Source: Janthinobacterium agaricidamnosum (GTDB lineage: Bacteria; Pseudomonadota; Gammaproteobacteria; Burkholderiales; Burkholderiaceae_D). From it: a stretch of DNA of 64,000 nt. The stretch covers positions 2,232,001-2,296,000 of the forward strand of contig NZ_CP033019.1 in NCBI RefSeq assembly GCF_003667705.1, given 5' to 3'. Shown here piece by piece: positions 8,863 to 17,897 of the stretch. Below the pieces are notes generated by a model. The model did no database searches. It was given only the letters and a program-made list of their open reading frames with translations, and had not been told where the DNA came from. The stretch's first letter is position 1; each line of letters opens with the position of its first letter. A program made the translations under genes and the position numbers.

Positions 8863-9810
8863 ATGTCTGTAGAAAAAGAAGTGCCGCTCCCGCTTGCGGC
8901 CGCCCCCATCGCGCCGCGCGCGCTGCCGCCCCGGCCGCCAGCCGAATTCAGCTCGCCCGAAGCGGCCCTGGCACGCAAGCTGGCGCGCGAAGACAAGGAT
9001 GCGCAGGTGCGCGGCGTTACGTCCATCGATGCCATGCGCGAGGCCATCAAGCGGGCGGCGCGTGACTTGCCCGCCATTACCGAAGTGCCGCGCCTGGCCA
9101 TGCTGGACGCCGCCGCCTTCCGTGCGCGCGCCGCGCTGGGCTTGCCCTTCCTGATGCGCGGGCTGGTGCGGCGCTGGCCTTTGTCGGCATTGGGGCCAGA
9201 GGTCTTGCGCGAACGGTTCAGCCACGTGCCCGTGCGCGCGCGGGTGGGCGACTATATCAACACGGCGTTCGCGGCCGACCGCGCCATGCAGGACATGTCG
9301 ATGGGGCAATATCTGGATATGGTGGAAGAAGGGGCGCACGCGTTGCCGCCGTACCTGGGCAACCTGGAATTGCGCGAGCTGAACCGTCTGTGCCACTGGC
9401 CCACGTATTTCGACAAGATGGGCCCGCCGCGCTTCTGGGTGGGGCCGGCCGGCACGGTGACGCCCCTGCATTGCGATTACGACGACAATATCTTCGCGCA
9501 AGTGTGGGGCCGCAAGCGCATCTTCCTGTCGCCGCCGCACCACGACGCCTTCCTGTATCCCAGCGAAGCGAACGCCATCCTGTTCGGTTCGCCCTTCGAC
9601 CCGGAAGCGCCCGATTTCCAGCGCTTCCCCCTGGCAAGCCAGGCGACCATGATCGATTGCATCGTCGAGCCGGGCGACATGCTGTACGTGCCCGCCGGCT
9701 GGTACCATCAGGTGCGCGCGCTGACGTTTTCGCTGTCGTCTAACCGCTGGGCCAGGGCCATGCCGCTGGCCTTGCATGGAGATACGGCGCTGCGGCGTAG
9801 CGAGGCCTGA
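8863..9810 (+). CDS. JmjC / cupin-8 family Fe(II)/2-oxoglutarate oxygenase
   Basis: 315 residues. A Pro/Ala-rich N-terminal stretch (about 8-30) precedes a cupin-like domain. The facial triad is visible: H203 and D205 in TPLHCDYDDN and H282 in GWYHQV; K218 in WGRKRIFL is a likely 2-oxoglutarate ligand. GPPRFWVGPAGT and VEPGDMLYVPAGW are typical of the bacterial cupin_8 branch, which hydroxylates protein or small-molecule substrates. The start ATG is preceded by AAAGAAGG. The target is unknown, and the next gene (ADP-ribosylglycohydrolase, same strand, 100 bp away) gives no clear link. Confidence 0.9.
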   Translation: MSVEKEVPLPLAAAPIAPRALPPRPPAEFSSPEAALARKLAREDKDAQVRGVTSIDAMREAIKRAARDLPAITEVPRLAMLDAAAFRARAALGLPFLMRGLVRRWPLSALGPEVLRERFSHVPVRARVGDYINTAFAADRAMQDMSMGQYLDMVEEGAHALPPYLGNLELRELNRLCHWPTYFDKMGPPRFWVGPAGTVTPLHCDYDDNIFAQVWGRKRIFLSPPHHDAFLYPSEANAILFGSPFDPEAPDFQRFPLASQATMIDCIVEPGDMLYVPAGWYHQVRALTFSLSSNRWARAMPLALHGDTALRRSEA

Positions 9811-9910
9811 TCTTATGGCGCGATGGCCAGTGCCTGCAGGCGCAGCGCGGCACCTCGTGCTGGCAGCGGAAACCGGATGAGTGTGGCCCGCCAGGAATCC
9901 ACGGAGAATC

Positions 9911-10837
9911 ATGATGGCGTCAACTTTGCACAAACCAACCTTACACAAGCGCTATCTGGGCGCCTTGCTGGGACTTGCCTGCGGCGATGCCGTCGGCACG
10001 ACCGTGGAATTTTCTCCACGCGGCAGCTTTGTGCCGGTGACGGGCATGACTGGCGGCGGTCCGTTCGGCTTGCAGCCGGGACAATGGACCGACGATACGT
10101 CGATGGCGCTGTGCCTGGCCGAAAGCCTGGTCCAGAAGGGGGCGTTCGATGCGGCGGACCAGATGGTGCGGTACTTGAACTGGTGGCAATGGGGCTACCT
10201 GAGTTCCACCGGCACCTGCTTCGATATCGGCGGCACGGTAAGGAGCGCGCTGGCCAGTTTCCAGGAGACGGGCAATCCCTGGAGCGGCTCCGCCGCGCCT
10301 GACACGGCGGGCAATGGGTCGCTCATGCGCCTGGTCCCCGTCGTGCTGTTTGCCTATCCCGATGCCGAAGCGGCCATGGCCTGCGCCGCCGACAGTTCCC
10401 GCACCACTCACGCGGCGCCGGAAGCCGTCGAAAGCTGCCAGCTGCTCGCCGCCTTGCTGTGCAGCGCGCTGGCGGGCACGGCGAAAGACGCGCTGCTGGA
10501 CAGCATTGCGTTCCGGCCTGCGGAACCGAAGCTGGTGGAGCTGGCCAGCGGCAGTTTCCTCGCCAAGACGGAGCAGCAGATACGCGGCACCGGTTATTGC
10601 GTGGAATCGCTGGAAGCGGCGCTCTGGTGCTTCTTCCATACCGACTCACTGGAAGCGGCGGTATTGCGCGCTGTCAATCTGGGCGAAGATGCCGATACGA
10701 CCGGCGCCATCGTCGGCCAGCTTGCCGGCGCCTATTATGGCGCCCAGGCGATTCCCCCGCTATGGCTGGATGCGCTGGCCATGCGCGACGATATCGAAGA
10801 ACTGGCGGGCAAATTGTTCGAGCGGGCCCGGGCCTAG
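9911..10837 (+). CDS. ADP-ribosylglycohydrolase family protein
   Basis: 308 residues of the DraG/ARH fold. The two Mg2+ sites are marked by TDDTS at residues 60-64 and GEDADTTGAI near 258-267, and the N-terminal LGALLGLACGDAVG is the family opening. Members remove ADP-ribose from Arg or other groups, or hydrolyse ADP-ribose derivatives. Chosen start: ATG ATG at 9911, preceded by GGAG. An upstream in-frame GTG at 9881 lacks support. No DraT, macro-domain or ART gene is adjacent, so the substrate is open. The stop codon overlaps that of the convergent methyltransferase. Confidence 0.9.
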   Translation: MMASTLHKPTLHKRYLGALLGLACGDAVGTTVEFSPRGSFVPVTGMTGGGPFGLQPGQWTDDTSMALCLAESLVQKGAFDAADQMVRYLNWWQWGYLSSTGTCFDIGGTVRSALASFQETGNPWSGSAAPDTAGNGSLMRLVPVVLFAYPDAEAAMACAADSSRTTHAAPEAVESCQLLAALLCSALAGTAKDALLDSIAFRPAEPKLVELASGSFLAKTEQQIRGTGYCVESLEAALWCFFHTDSLEAAVLRAVNLGEDADTTGAIVGQLAGAYYGAQAIPPLWLDALAMRDDIEELAGKLFERARA

Positions 10838-11565
10838 CGCAGGCTGCAGCCCACCAGCAGCAGCATCGGCCGCTCGCGCTCTTCCGCCAGGGCCGGCTGC
10901 TGCGCCACCTGTTCGTCGCTCGGCCCCCATTCTTCCACATGCTCCAGCTGGAAACCCGCTTGCAGCAGTGCATTGATGGTCGTGCCCAGGGTGCGGTGCT
11001 GCTTGATCACGCCAGGCGCCAGCCAGTCCGACACGCGCGGACCTTGCTGCTGGTAGCTGTCGACGGGCCAGCGCTTGCGGCCCTGTCCATCCGTCAGCCA
11101 GCCCGGCTGGCGCGGCGCCATGAAAATCGGGTGCTCGATGGAAAATACCAGCTTGCCGCCCGGCCTCAAGCCGTGGCGGATGGCGGCCAGCAAGGTGGCG
11201 AAATCCGCGATGTAGTGGAAGGCGAGCGAGCTGTAGATCAGGTCGTAGCCGGCTGGCGGCAAGGCCAGTTGTTCCAGATCAAGCCGGGCATAGCTGACAG
11301 CCGCATGTTCTCCCATGCCGCCCGCCTGCGCCAGCATCTTTTCCGACACGTCCACGCCCAATACCCGCGCCGCTCCCTGTTCTGCCGCCCAGCGGCAGAA
11401 CCAGCCATAGCCGCAACCCAGGTCGAGTACTTGCATGCCTTGTACGTCTGGCAGCATGGCGCGCAGGGCCGGCCATTCGGGCGCGCTGTCGAGGCCGCCG
11501 ATGGAGCGGGGCAGCTGGCTGTAGGCCGTGAAAAAGGCGTCGTTGTCGTAGATATTTTGGGTCAT
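10834..11565 (-). CDS. SAM-dependent class I methyltransferase
   Basis: 243 residues. Motif I VLDLGCGYGWFCRWAAEQG (about 46-64), acidic motif II GVDVSEKML, and the post-motif SLAFHYIADFATLL mark a Rossmann methyltransferase of the small-molecule type. A YQQQGPRVSDW block in the C-terminal part is often seen in betaproteobacterial paralogues. It overlaps the end of the CLC gene by ATGA (11562-11565), so it is translationally coupled to it. The substrate cannot be inferred. Confidence 0.88.
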   Translation of the reverse strand: MTQNIYDNDAFFTAYSQLPRSIGGLDSAPEWPALRAMLPDVQGMQVLDLGCGYGWFCRWAAEQGAARVLGVDVSEKMLAQAGGMGEHAAVSYARLDLEQLALPPAGYDLIYSSLAFHYIADFATLLAAIRHGLRPGGKLVFSIEHPIFMAPRQPGWLTDGQGRKRWPVDSYQQQGPRVSDWLAPGVIKQHRTLGTTINALLQAGFQLEHVEEWGPSDEQVAQQPALAEERERPMLLLVGCSLR

Positions 11566-12803
11566 GGTTCAAGATCCTGGTGGGCGCTGCGCTTGGCATG
11601 TCCGCCCCGCTGCGCCCGGTAAATGCCAGCGTGGCCGGAAAACAGGTAGGCCACGACGCAGGCGATGGCTGCGTACACGCCGATCTCGGCGCCGAACAGC
11701 TCCATCGCCATCAGGGTCGAGGCGATCGGCGTGTTGGCGGCGCCCGCGAACACGGCGACGAAGCCGATGGCGGCCAGCAAGGCGACGGGCTGGTGCAGCA
11801 GCGGCCCCAGCGCATTGCCCAGGGTCGCGCCGATGAAGAACAATGGCGTGACTTCACCGCCCTTGAAACCGGTGCCCAGCGAGACGATGGTAAACGCCAT
11901 CTTGCCGAGGAAATCCCAGGCGGGCAGCGGTTCCTTCAGGGCGTCAACGATGGTGGGGATGCCCAGGCCGATATATTTGTCGGTGCCCAGCAGCCACACG
12001 GCGACGGCGACGGCGAGGCCGCCTATCAGCGGGCGCAGCGGGGCGTAGGCAATTTTGCGCTTCATCAAGCCGCTCAAGCCGTGCGTGGCTTGCGCAAACA
12101 GTTTACCGGTCACGCCGAACAGCACGCCCGCGATGACCATGGCGGATAAAGTCCAGGCGGAGAGGGCGGGGATCAAGGGCACGGCGTAATGCGTATGCTG
12201 AACGCCCCACAGCAAGCCTACCTGGTCGGCGATGACGGCGGCGGCCAGGCAGGGCAGCATGGCTTCGTAGCGCAAGCGGCCGATGGCCAGCACTTCCAGG
12301 CCGAAGATGGCGCCGGCCAGCGGCGTGCCGAAGACGGAGGCAAAGCCGGCGCTGATGCCGGCCATCAGGATGATGCGGCGGTCTTCATTGTTCAGGCGAA
12401 ACATGCGCGTGAGCTGGTCGGCCAGCGCGCCGCCCATCTGCACGGCCGTGCCTTCGCGTCCGACGGAGGCGCCGAACAGATGCGAGATGACGGTGGCGCC
12501 CAGCACCAGCGGCGCCATGCGCAGCGGAATGATTTTTTTCGGATCGTGGATTTCATCGATGAGCAGATTCGCGCCGCCCTCGACACTGCTGCCGTAGCGC
12601 AGATATAGCCAGCCGACGGCAAAGCCCGCCACGGGCAGCAGCCAGATCAGCCAGGCGTGCGCCAGGCGCGTCGCGGTTGCCCATTCAAGGGCGAACAGGA
12701 AACCGGCCGAGGCGGTGCCAGCCAGCACGGCCACGACAAAGGCCAGCAGCAGCCATTTCAACAGATGCTGCAGCAGATCGGTGAGGGCGCTCAGGCGGTG
12801 CAT
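11562..12803 (-). CDS. CLC-family transporter, probably the fluoride-exporting CLC-F clade
   Basis: 413 residues, about 10 membrane segments, without cytosolic CBS domains. The external gating glutamate is in GREGTAVQMGG (E117), where chloride-type CLCs have GREGP. The canonical Cl- site GSGIP is replaced by EGGANLLIDEI (about 75-85), and GFKGGEVTPLFFIGA replaces the usual GAPGGIFAP. GREGT and the NLL-type substitution are hallmarks described for CLC-F proteins, which exchange F- for H+. It is annotated in many genomes as voltage-gated chloride channel. It lies 35 bp after the decarboxylase gene and is coupled to the methyltransferase gene. Assignment to the F- clade is inference from motifs. 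Confidence 0.8.
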   Translation of the reverse strand: MHRLSALTDLLQHLLKWLLLAFVVAVLAGTASAGFLFALEWATATRLAHAWLIWLLPVAGFAVGWLYLRYGSSVEGGANLLIDEIHDPKKIIPLRMAPLVLGATVISHLFGASVGREGTAVQMGGALADQLTRMFRLNNEDRRIILMAGISAGFASVFGTPLAGAIFGLEVLAIGRLRYEAMLPCLAAAVIADQVGLLWGVQHTHYAVPLIPALSAWTLSAMVIAGVLFGVTGKLFAQATHGLSGLMKRKIAYAPLRPLIGGLAVAVAVWLLGTDKYIGLGIPTIVDALKEPLPAWDFLGKMAFTIVSLGTGFKGGEVTPLFFIGATLGNALGPLLHQPVALLAAIGFVAVFAGAANTPIASTLMAMELFGAEIGVYAAIACVVAYLFSGHAGIYRAQRGGHAKRSAHQDLEP

Positions 12804-12838
12804 CGGTCATCCAGTCATGGGCGATGGGTGGGTGTTTC

Positions 12839-14428
12839 TTACAGGCCCAGTTCCGCCACCAGCGCCTGGCCGATGGCCCGCTGTTCGGCCAAAATGGCGC
12901 GCAGGTGGTGGGGGCGCGTCTTGACGTTCGTCATGACCACGCGCAATACATTCGTCGGGCCAGGGTAGCGCGTCGATTCCAGGACCGTGCGCGACACAAA
13001 ACTGTGGCCTTGCGCCTTTTGGCGGTTTTGCAGCTTGGCGTTCAAGGTGTTCAGTTGCTTGTTCAGCTCGGTCGCCGCCTCGACCTGTCCGCCGGCCAGC
13101 AAGCTGTCCATGCGCTGGCGCAAGGGCGCGGGCACGTAGCGGTAGGTGAGAATGAAGGTGTCGGAGCGCGTGACGAGTTCGAAATCCTGCTGGTCGGCCA
13201 ACAAGTCCTGCAACTGGCCGGACAGGGTGGCCGCCTGCTGCAGCAAGGTCGTGTAGCCGGACACGCCCAGCACCTTGAACGAGGTCCACAGTTTCAAGGC
13301 GTCGAAGCGGCGCGAGCCTTCCAGCGAGGTCTGGCCCAGGTCGCCCGAGTTATCGCGCAAGATGTAGTTGGCGTTGTGCTTCAGCAGGTTCAGGCTGGCG
13401 CCATCCTTGAACAGCACCATGCTTTGCGCCATCGGCACCCACAGCAATTTATGCCCGTCGATGACGACGGAGTCGGCCAGGGCGATGCCGTCGTAGAGGG
13501 GGCGGTACTGTTCCGCGATCAAGAGCGCGCCGCCCCAGGCCGCATCCACGTGGAACCAGATGGACTCGCGCGCGGCAATGGCCGCCATGGCGGCCAGCGG
13601 GTCGATGGCGCCCGTTTCCGTCGTGCCGGCGATGCCGATCATGGCGACGACCTTGATATTGCGCGATTTCAAATCGGCAATCGTCGCTTCCAGCGCGGTG
13701 ACGTCGATGCGGTTGTCGCGGTCGACGGCCACCAGGTGCAGGGCGTTTTCGCCGAGGCCCAAAGTCGCCAGCGCCTTTTTCACGGAATAATGGCTGCGGG
13801 CCGAACCGATCACGGCCAGTCCCGCGTAGCTAGAATCCTGCATGGCGGCAAACAGGCCGCGTTTGCGCGTGCCGGGCAATTGTTTTTCCAGCGCCACGGC
13901 CAGGGCCGTCAAATTGCCCATGGTGCCGCCATTGACGACATTGCCCAGCGCGCCGCTGGTGGCGGCCATGGCCTGCGCGTAGTCGGCGTCCGGCTGCTGG
14001 TACACCTGGCGGTGCAGCCAGCCCAGGATCTGTTTTTCGATCAGGGTCGACACATACGCCGTCTCGATCTTGACCTGGTTCTGGTTCAGGGTTGCCGTAA
14101 ACGCTTCAGCCAGCACGCTGATCCAGGGCAAGGCCTGCGTCATGTGGCCGATGTATTGCGGATGGTTCAGCTGGGCCGTATTGGCCAGCACGGTGGTGTC
14201 GAGCTCCTGCAGGAATTGCGCCACGGGCATGCCATGCGCGGGCAGGCAAGTGTCGGACAGCTGCGTCAGCAATTCCGCGTACGGCGTGTGCGGATACGGT
14301 TCGGCGCGTTCGGCGGCCAGCCAGCCGCCCAGCATGCGCAGCGCCTGCTGCAGGGGCGCAGGCTCCTGTTGCAGCGCATCGATGGAAAAATGCTGCTGCA
14401 GCAGCTGTTCGATAGGGGTCTCGGTCAT
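12839..14428 (-). CDS. PLP-dependent group II amino-acid decarboxylase
   Basis: 529 residues of the glutamate/aspartate/aromatic decarboxylase fold. The PLP lysine is K327 in VVIDGHKLLWVP, the cofactor aspartate lies in WFHVDAAWGG, and HPQYIGHMTQ and ATSGALGNVVNGGTMGNLTA are typical substrate/cofactor blocks. The closest style is the PanP-like aspartate/glutamate decarboxylase group; the exact amino acid is not determinable here. It is first in a minus-strand operon with the CLC transporter and methyltransferase. Decarboxylation consumes a proton, which fits an acid- or proton-linked partner, but no amino-acid antiporter is present. Confidence 0.88.
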   Translation of the reverse strand: MTETPIEQLLQQHFSIDALQQEPAPLQQALRMLGGWLAAERAEPYPHTPYAELLTQLSDTCLPAHGMPVAQFLQELDTTVLANTAQLNHPQYIGHMTQALPWISVLAEAFTATLNQNQVKIETAYVSTLIEKQILGWLHRQVYQQPDADYAQAMAATSGALGNVVNGGTMGNLTALAVALEKQLPGTRKRGLFAAMQDSSYAGLAVIGSARSHYSVKKALATLGLGENALHLVAVDRDNRIDVTALEATIADLKSRNIKVVAMIGIAGTTETGAIDPLAAMAAIAARESIWFHVDAAWGGALLIAEQYRPLYDGIALADSVVIDGHKLLWVPMAQSMVLFKDGASLNLLKHNANYILRDNSGDLGQTSLEGSRRFDALKLWTSFKVLGVSGYTTLLQQAATLSGQLQDLLADQQDFELVTRSDTFILTYRYVPAPLRQRMDSLLAGGQVEAATELNKQLNTLNAKLQNRQKAQGHSFVSRTVLESTRYPGPTNVLRVVMTNVKTRPHHLRAILAEQRAIGQALVAELGL

Positions 14429-14484
14429 GGCGCGTTGTCTTCTCTACGGATTGCTGGTGCCACGGTGACAAACGAATTGCGCCC

Positions 14485-14516
14485 AGGCGGAAGCGGGATT
14501 TTACCCGACTCCGCCT
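14485..14516. other. Hairpin between trpS and the decarboxylase gene
   Basis: An interrupted palindrome with outer arms AGGCGGA/TCCGCCT and inner arms CGGG/CCCG around an AT-rich loop. It sits 45 bp past the trpS stop codon on the minus strand. There is no T tract, so it is at best a weak terminator or RNA-end stabiliser. Confidence 0.45.
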
Positions 14517-14560
14517 GAGCGCATCAGTTTGCTATATCAGTTTGCTATTGCTGCGGGCGA

Positions 14561-15637
14561 TCAGAAGTAGTTGAGGCCCAGCGCCGACTTGACTTCGTCG
14601 GCCGTGCGGGCCGCCACTTCGCGCGCCTTGAAGGTGCCTTCCTTGAGCATCTGGATGACCTGGCCCTTGTCTTTGGCGAACTCTTCGCGGCGGGCGCGGA
14701 TCGGCGCCAGCATTTCCTGCAAGACCACATCCAGGCGCTTCTTGACGATGCTGTCGCCCAGGCCGCCGCGCACGTAATGGGCTTTCATTTCGGCCAGTGC
14801 CGCTTTTTCCGGATCGAACGCGTCCAGGTAAGTAAACGCGATGTTGCCTTCCAGGTGGCCCGGGTCTTCCACGCGCAGGTGCAGCGGGTCCGTATAAACT
14901 TTTTTCACGGCAGCCGTGATTTCGGCCGGGGTCGCGCCCAGGTTGATGGTGTTGCCCAGCGACTTGCTCATCTTCGCCTTGCCGTCGATGCCGGGCAGGC
15001 GGCCGATGTCCGGCACCAGCGCCTTGCATTCCATCAGCACTTCGCGGTTGTACATGCGGTTGAAACGGCGCACGATTTCATTCGTTTGCTCGATCATGGG
15101 GATCTGGTCTTCGCCCACGGGCACCACGCCCGCCTTGAAGGCCGTGATGTCGGCCGCCTGGCTGGCCGGGTAGGTCAAGAAACCGGCTGGAATGTCGCGC
15201 TCGAAGCCGCGCAGGCGGATTTCTTCCTTGACGGTGGGATTGCGCTCGAGGCGCGCCACGGTGACGATGTTCAGGTAGTAAAAGGTCAGCTCGGCCAGTT
15301 CCGGGATCTGCGACTGGATGAAGACCGTGGTCTTGCTCGGGTCGATGCCGACGGCGAGGTAGTCGAGCGCCACTTCGACGACATTGCGGTGCACCTTGTC
15401 GATGTCTTCCATATTGTCCGTCAGCGCTTGCGCGTCGGCCAGCATGATGAATTGCTTGTAGCTGTTCTGGTAGCGGACGCGGTCGCGCAGGCTGCCCACG
15501 TAGTGACCCAGGTGCAGGGGGCCGGTCGGGCGGTCGCCCGTCAGGATCACGGATTGCGAAGCGATGGCAGCGGGCGACAGCGGTGCTGCCGGTGCGTCGT
15601 TCTGGTCTTGGGTATCTGGGGTGTTAGGCAAGCTCAT
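14561..15637 (-). CDS. trpS: Tryptophan--tRNA ligase
   Basis: Class I aminoacyl-tRNA synthetase, 358 residues from the ATG at 15637, which is preceded by AAGGAAA. The open frame extends 43 codons upstream to 15766 but that part is non-conserved. The HIGH-type motif is HLGH (42-45, after PTGPL) and the KMSKS motif is at 222-226 ([11 protein letters not shown]). A Gln/Pro/Ala-rich N-terminal leader of about 25 residues precedes the catalytic domain. No T-box or Trp-rich leader peptide is visible in the 180 bp upstream. Confidence 0.96.
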   Translation of the reverse strand: MSLPNTPDTQDQNDAPAAPLSPAAIASQSVILTGDRPTGPLHLGHYVGSLRDRVRYQNSYKQFIMLADAQALTDNMEDIDKVHRNVVEVALDYLAVGIDPSKTTVFIQSQIPELAELTFYYLNIVTVARLERNPTVKEEIRLRGFERDIPAGFLTYPASQAADITAFKAGVVPVGEDQIPMIEQTNEIVRRFNRMYNREVLMECKALVPDIGRLPGIDGKAKMSKSLGNTINLGATPAEITAAVKKVYTDPLHLRVEDPGHLEGNIAFTYLDAFDPEKAALAEMKAHYVRGGLGDSIVKKRLDVVLQEMLAPIRARREEFAKDKGQVIQMLKEGTFKAREVAARTADEVKSALGLNYF

Positions 15638-15953
15638 CAAGTTTCCTTTTGAGCCGCCTGCATCGGGGATGATCCAGGCTGAGCCTGTTACGCCACCGAT
15701 CGAGGCGGCGTGGATCAAATTCACATCACTATAGAGTGGCCGCGCGAAAGTGAGCGGGACCACCAATTCAAGCAGGCGTGTTGTGACGGGATAAATTTCA
15801 TGGCGTTATGGTTGCAGTTCGGGCGCGTTCTGTCAAGTTGCGTGCCCATATATCTACTGCGCTGCGTCAGAGGCTAGCCTATTGTGGAACTTGCTTTCCG
15901 GGTACTATTGCCATTCGGCCACTTTTGCGTGGCATGAATCATTGGAGAACAGT

Positions 15954-17897
15954 ATGCGCGTGTCGTCCCCCGTCCGGCTCACCGGCCTGGCTTTTGTTAT
16001 CAGTTCCTTGTTTGCAGTACCGGCGATGGCGCAAACGCCGCCGATGACGCCCGATATCGGTGCCAAGCTGGTGCTGCCCGATATGAATGATTACGTCAAG
16101 CGCGTGGTGATGATCCCCATGCGCGACGGCGTCAAGCTGTACACGGTGATCGTCGTGCCGAAAGACGCCAAGCGGGCGCCGATCATGCTCACGCGCACGC
16201 CGTACAACGCAGCGCGCCGCGCGCAGCGCGCCACCAGCGCCAGCATGCTGGCCACCTTGCCGCAGGGCGACGACACCCTGGTGGAAAACGGCTACATCCG
16301 CGTATTCCAGGACGTGCGCGGCAAGCATGGCTCGGAAGGCGATTACGTGATGACGCGCCCCGTGCGCGGCCCGCTGAACAATACCAAGGTCGATAACGTG
16401 ACCGATGCGTGGGACACCATCGAGTGGCTGTCGAAAAATATTCCGGAAAGCAATGGCAAAGTGGGCATGCTCGGTTCCTCATATGAGGGACATACGGTGC
16501 TGATGGCCCTGGTCGATCCGCATCCGGCGCTGAAGGTGGCCATTCCCATGAGCGCCATGGTCGACGGCTGGCGCGGCGACGACTGGTTCCACAACGGCGC
16601 CTTCCGCATGCCGAGCTTGTCTTACCTGGCGTGGCAGACGAGCGTGCGCGGCAGCGGTGAGGCGCCCGTGCTGGGCGTCTACGACGACTACGACGCGTAT
16701 CTGCGCATCGGCTCGGCCGGTGATTTTGCGAAGAAATTTGGCATCGACAAGCTGACCTATACGAAAAAGCTGTTCGAACACCCGGCCTACGACAGTTACT
16801 GGCAGGAACAGGCGCTCGATAAAATCCTGGCCAAGCGTCCGCTGATCGTGCCCACCATGCACGTGGTGGGGCAGTGGGACCAGGAAGACATCTATGGCCC
16901 CTACGCCACCTACGCGGCGATGGAAGGGCGTGACAAGCACAACAACCTCAATTACCTGGCCATCGGCCCGTGGCGTCACAGCGGCGTCAACTATGACGGC
17001 TCCAGCCTGGGCGCCTTGAAGTTTGACGGCGATACGGCGCGCCAGTTCCGCGAAAAAGTCATGCAGCCATTCCTCAATCAATACCTGAAGGATGGTGCGC
17101 CGGAAGCGAACACGGCGCCCGTCGTGTCCTACCAGAGCGGCACGAATCAGTGGCAGCGCCTGCAGCAGTGGCCGCTGGCTTGCGAGACCTGCGACACGAA
17201 ATTGACGCCGATCTACCTGCAGGACGGTTCCAGGCTGGGCTTTGCGGCGCCATCGGGCGCTGCGGATGCGGCGCAAGGCGCGTTCGACGAATACGTGGCC
17301 GATCCCGCCAAACCCGTGCCTTTCGTGCCCCGTCCCGTGCGCCTCGGCGATGCCGACGTGTGGAAACCATGGCTGGTCAGCGACCAGCGCGGCTATGCGG
17401 ACCGCACGGACGTGCTCAGCTATGTTTCGGAACCGTTGAAAACGGCCGTGCGCATCGCCGGCGCGCCGATGGTCAACCTGTTCGCGGCCACCAGCGGCAC
17501 GGATGCCGACTGGGTGGTGAAACTGATCGACGTGTATCCGGACGAAGTACCGTCGCAGCCGGCCATGGGCGGCTACCAGCTGGGCGTGGCCATGGATATC
17601 TTCCGCGGCCGTTACCGCGACAGCTTCGAGCACCCGACACCGATACCGGCGGGCAAAGTGGAGCGCTACCGCTTCGCCTTGCCGAACGCGAATCATGTCT
17701 TCCTGCCCGGTCACCGCATTGCCGTGCAAGTACAGTCGAGCTGGTTCCCGCTGTACGACCGCAACCCGCAAAACTACGTGCCGAACATCTTCCTGGCCGA
17801 CCCGGGCCATTATAGAAAGGCGACGCAGCGCGTGTACCACGCGGCAGGGGCGGCCAGCGCCATCGAGTTGCCGATCGCGCCGCTCGACGCCCGCTAG
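15954..17897 (+). CDS. Secreted alpha-amino-acid ester hydrolase (CocE/NonD, S15-like)
   Basis: 647 residues from the ATG at 15954 (GGAGA site upstream). A signal peptide runs about 1-26 (AMAQ). The serine hydrolase triad is visible: S176 in GMLGSSYEGH, D309 in GQWDQEDIYG, H342 in GPWRHSGVNYDG. These blocks and WFHNGAF and FRGRYRDSFE agree closely with the Xanthomonas/Acetobacter alpha-amino-acid ester hydrolases, which hydrolyse or transfer alpha-amino acyl groups and act on beta-lactams such as ampicillin and cephalexin. The C-terminal jelly-roll domain is complete. It probably acts in the periplasm; the natural substrate is unknown. It ends convergently with, and overlaps, the EamA gene stop. 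Confidence 0.92.
   Translation: MRVSSPVRLTGLAFVISSLFAVPAMAQTPPMTPDIGAKLVLPDMNDYVKRVVMIPMRDGVKLYTVIVVPKDAKRAPIMLTRTPYNAARRAQRATSASMLATLPQGDDTLVENGYIRVFQDVRGKHGSEGDYVMTRPVRGPLNNTKVDNVTDAWDTIEWLSKNIPESNGKVGMLGSSYEGHTVLMALVDPHPALKVAIPMSAMVDGWRGDDWFHNGAFRMPSLSYLAWQTSVRGSGEAPVLGVYDDYDAYLRIGSAGDFAKKFGIDKLTYTKKLFEHPAYDSYWQEQALDKILAKRPLIVPTMHVVGQWDQEDIYGPYATYAAMEGRDKHNNLNYLAIGPWRHSGVNYDGSSLGALKFDGDTARQFREKVMQPFLNQYLKDGAPEANTAPVVSYQSGTNQWQRLQQWPLACETCDTKLTPIYLQDGSRLGFAAPSGAADAAQGAFDEYVADPAKPVPFVPRPVRLGDADVWKPWLVSDQRGYADRTDVLSYVSEPLKTAVRIAGAPMVNLFAATSGTDADWVVKLIDVYPDEVPSQPAMGGYQLGVAMDIFRGRYRDSFEHPTPIPAGKVERYRFALPNANHVFLPGHRIAVQVQSSWFPLYDRNPQNYVPNIFLADPGHYRKATQRVYHAAGAASAIELPIAPLDAR

Noticed and set aside
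14429..14560. Fluoride (crcB) riboswitch ahead of the decarboxylase/CLC operon
   Set aside because: No GGCGATG...GCCTAAAC-like core found in the upstream region.
15638..15830. T-box or Trp leader peptide for trpS
   Set aside because: No T-box sequence (TGGNACC) and no run of Trp codons.
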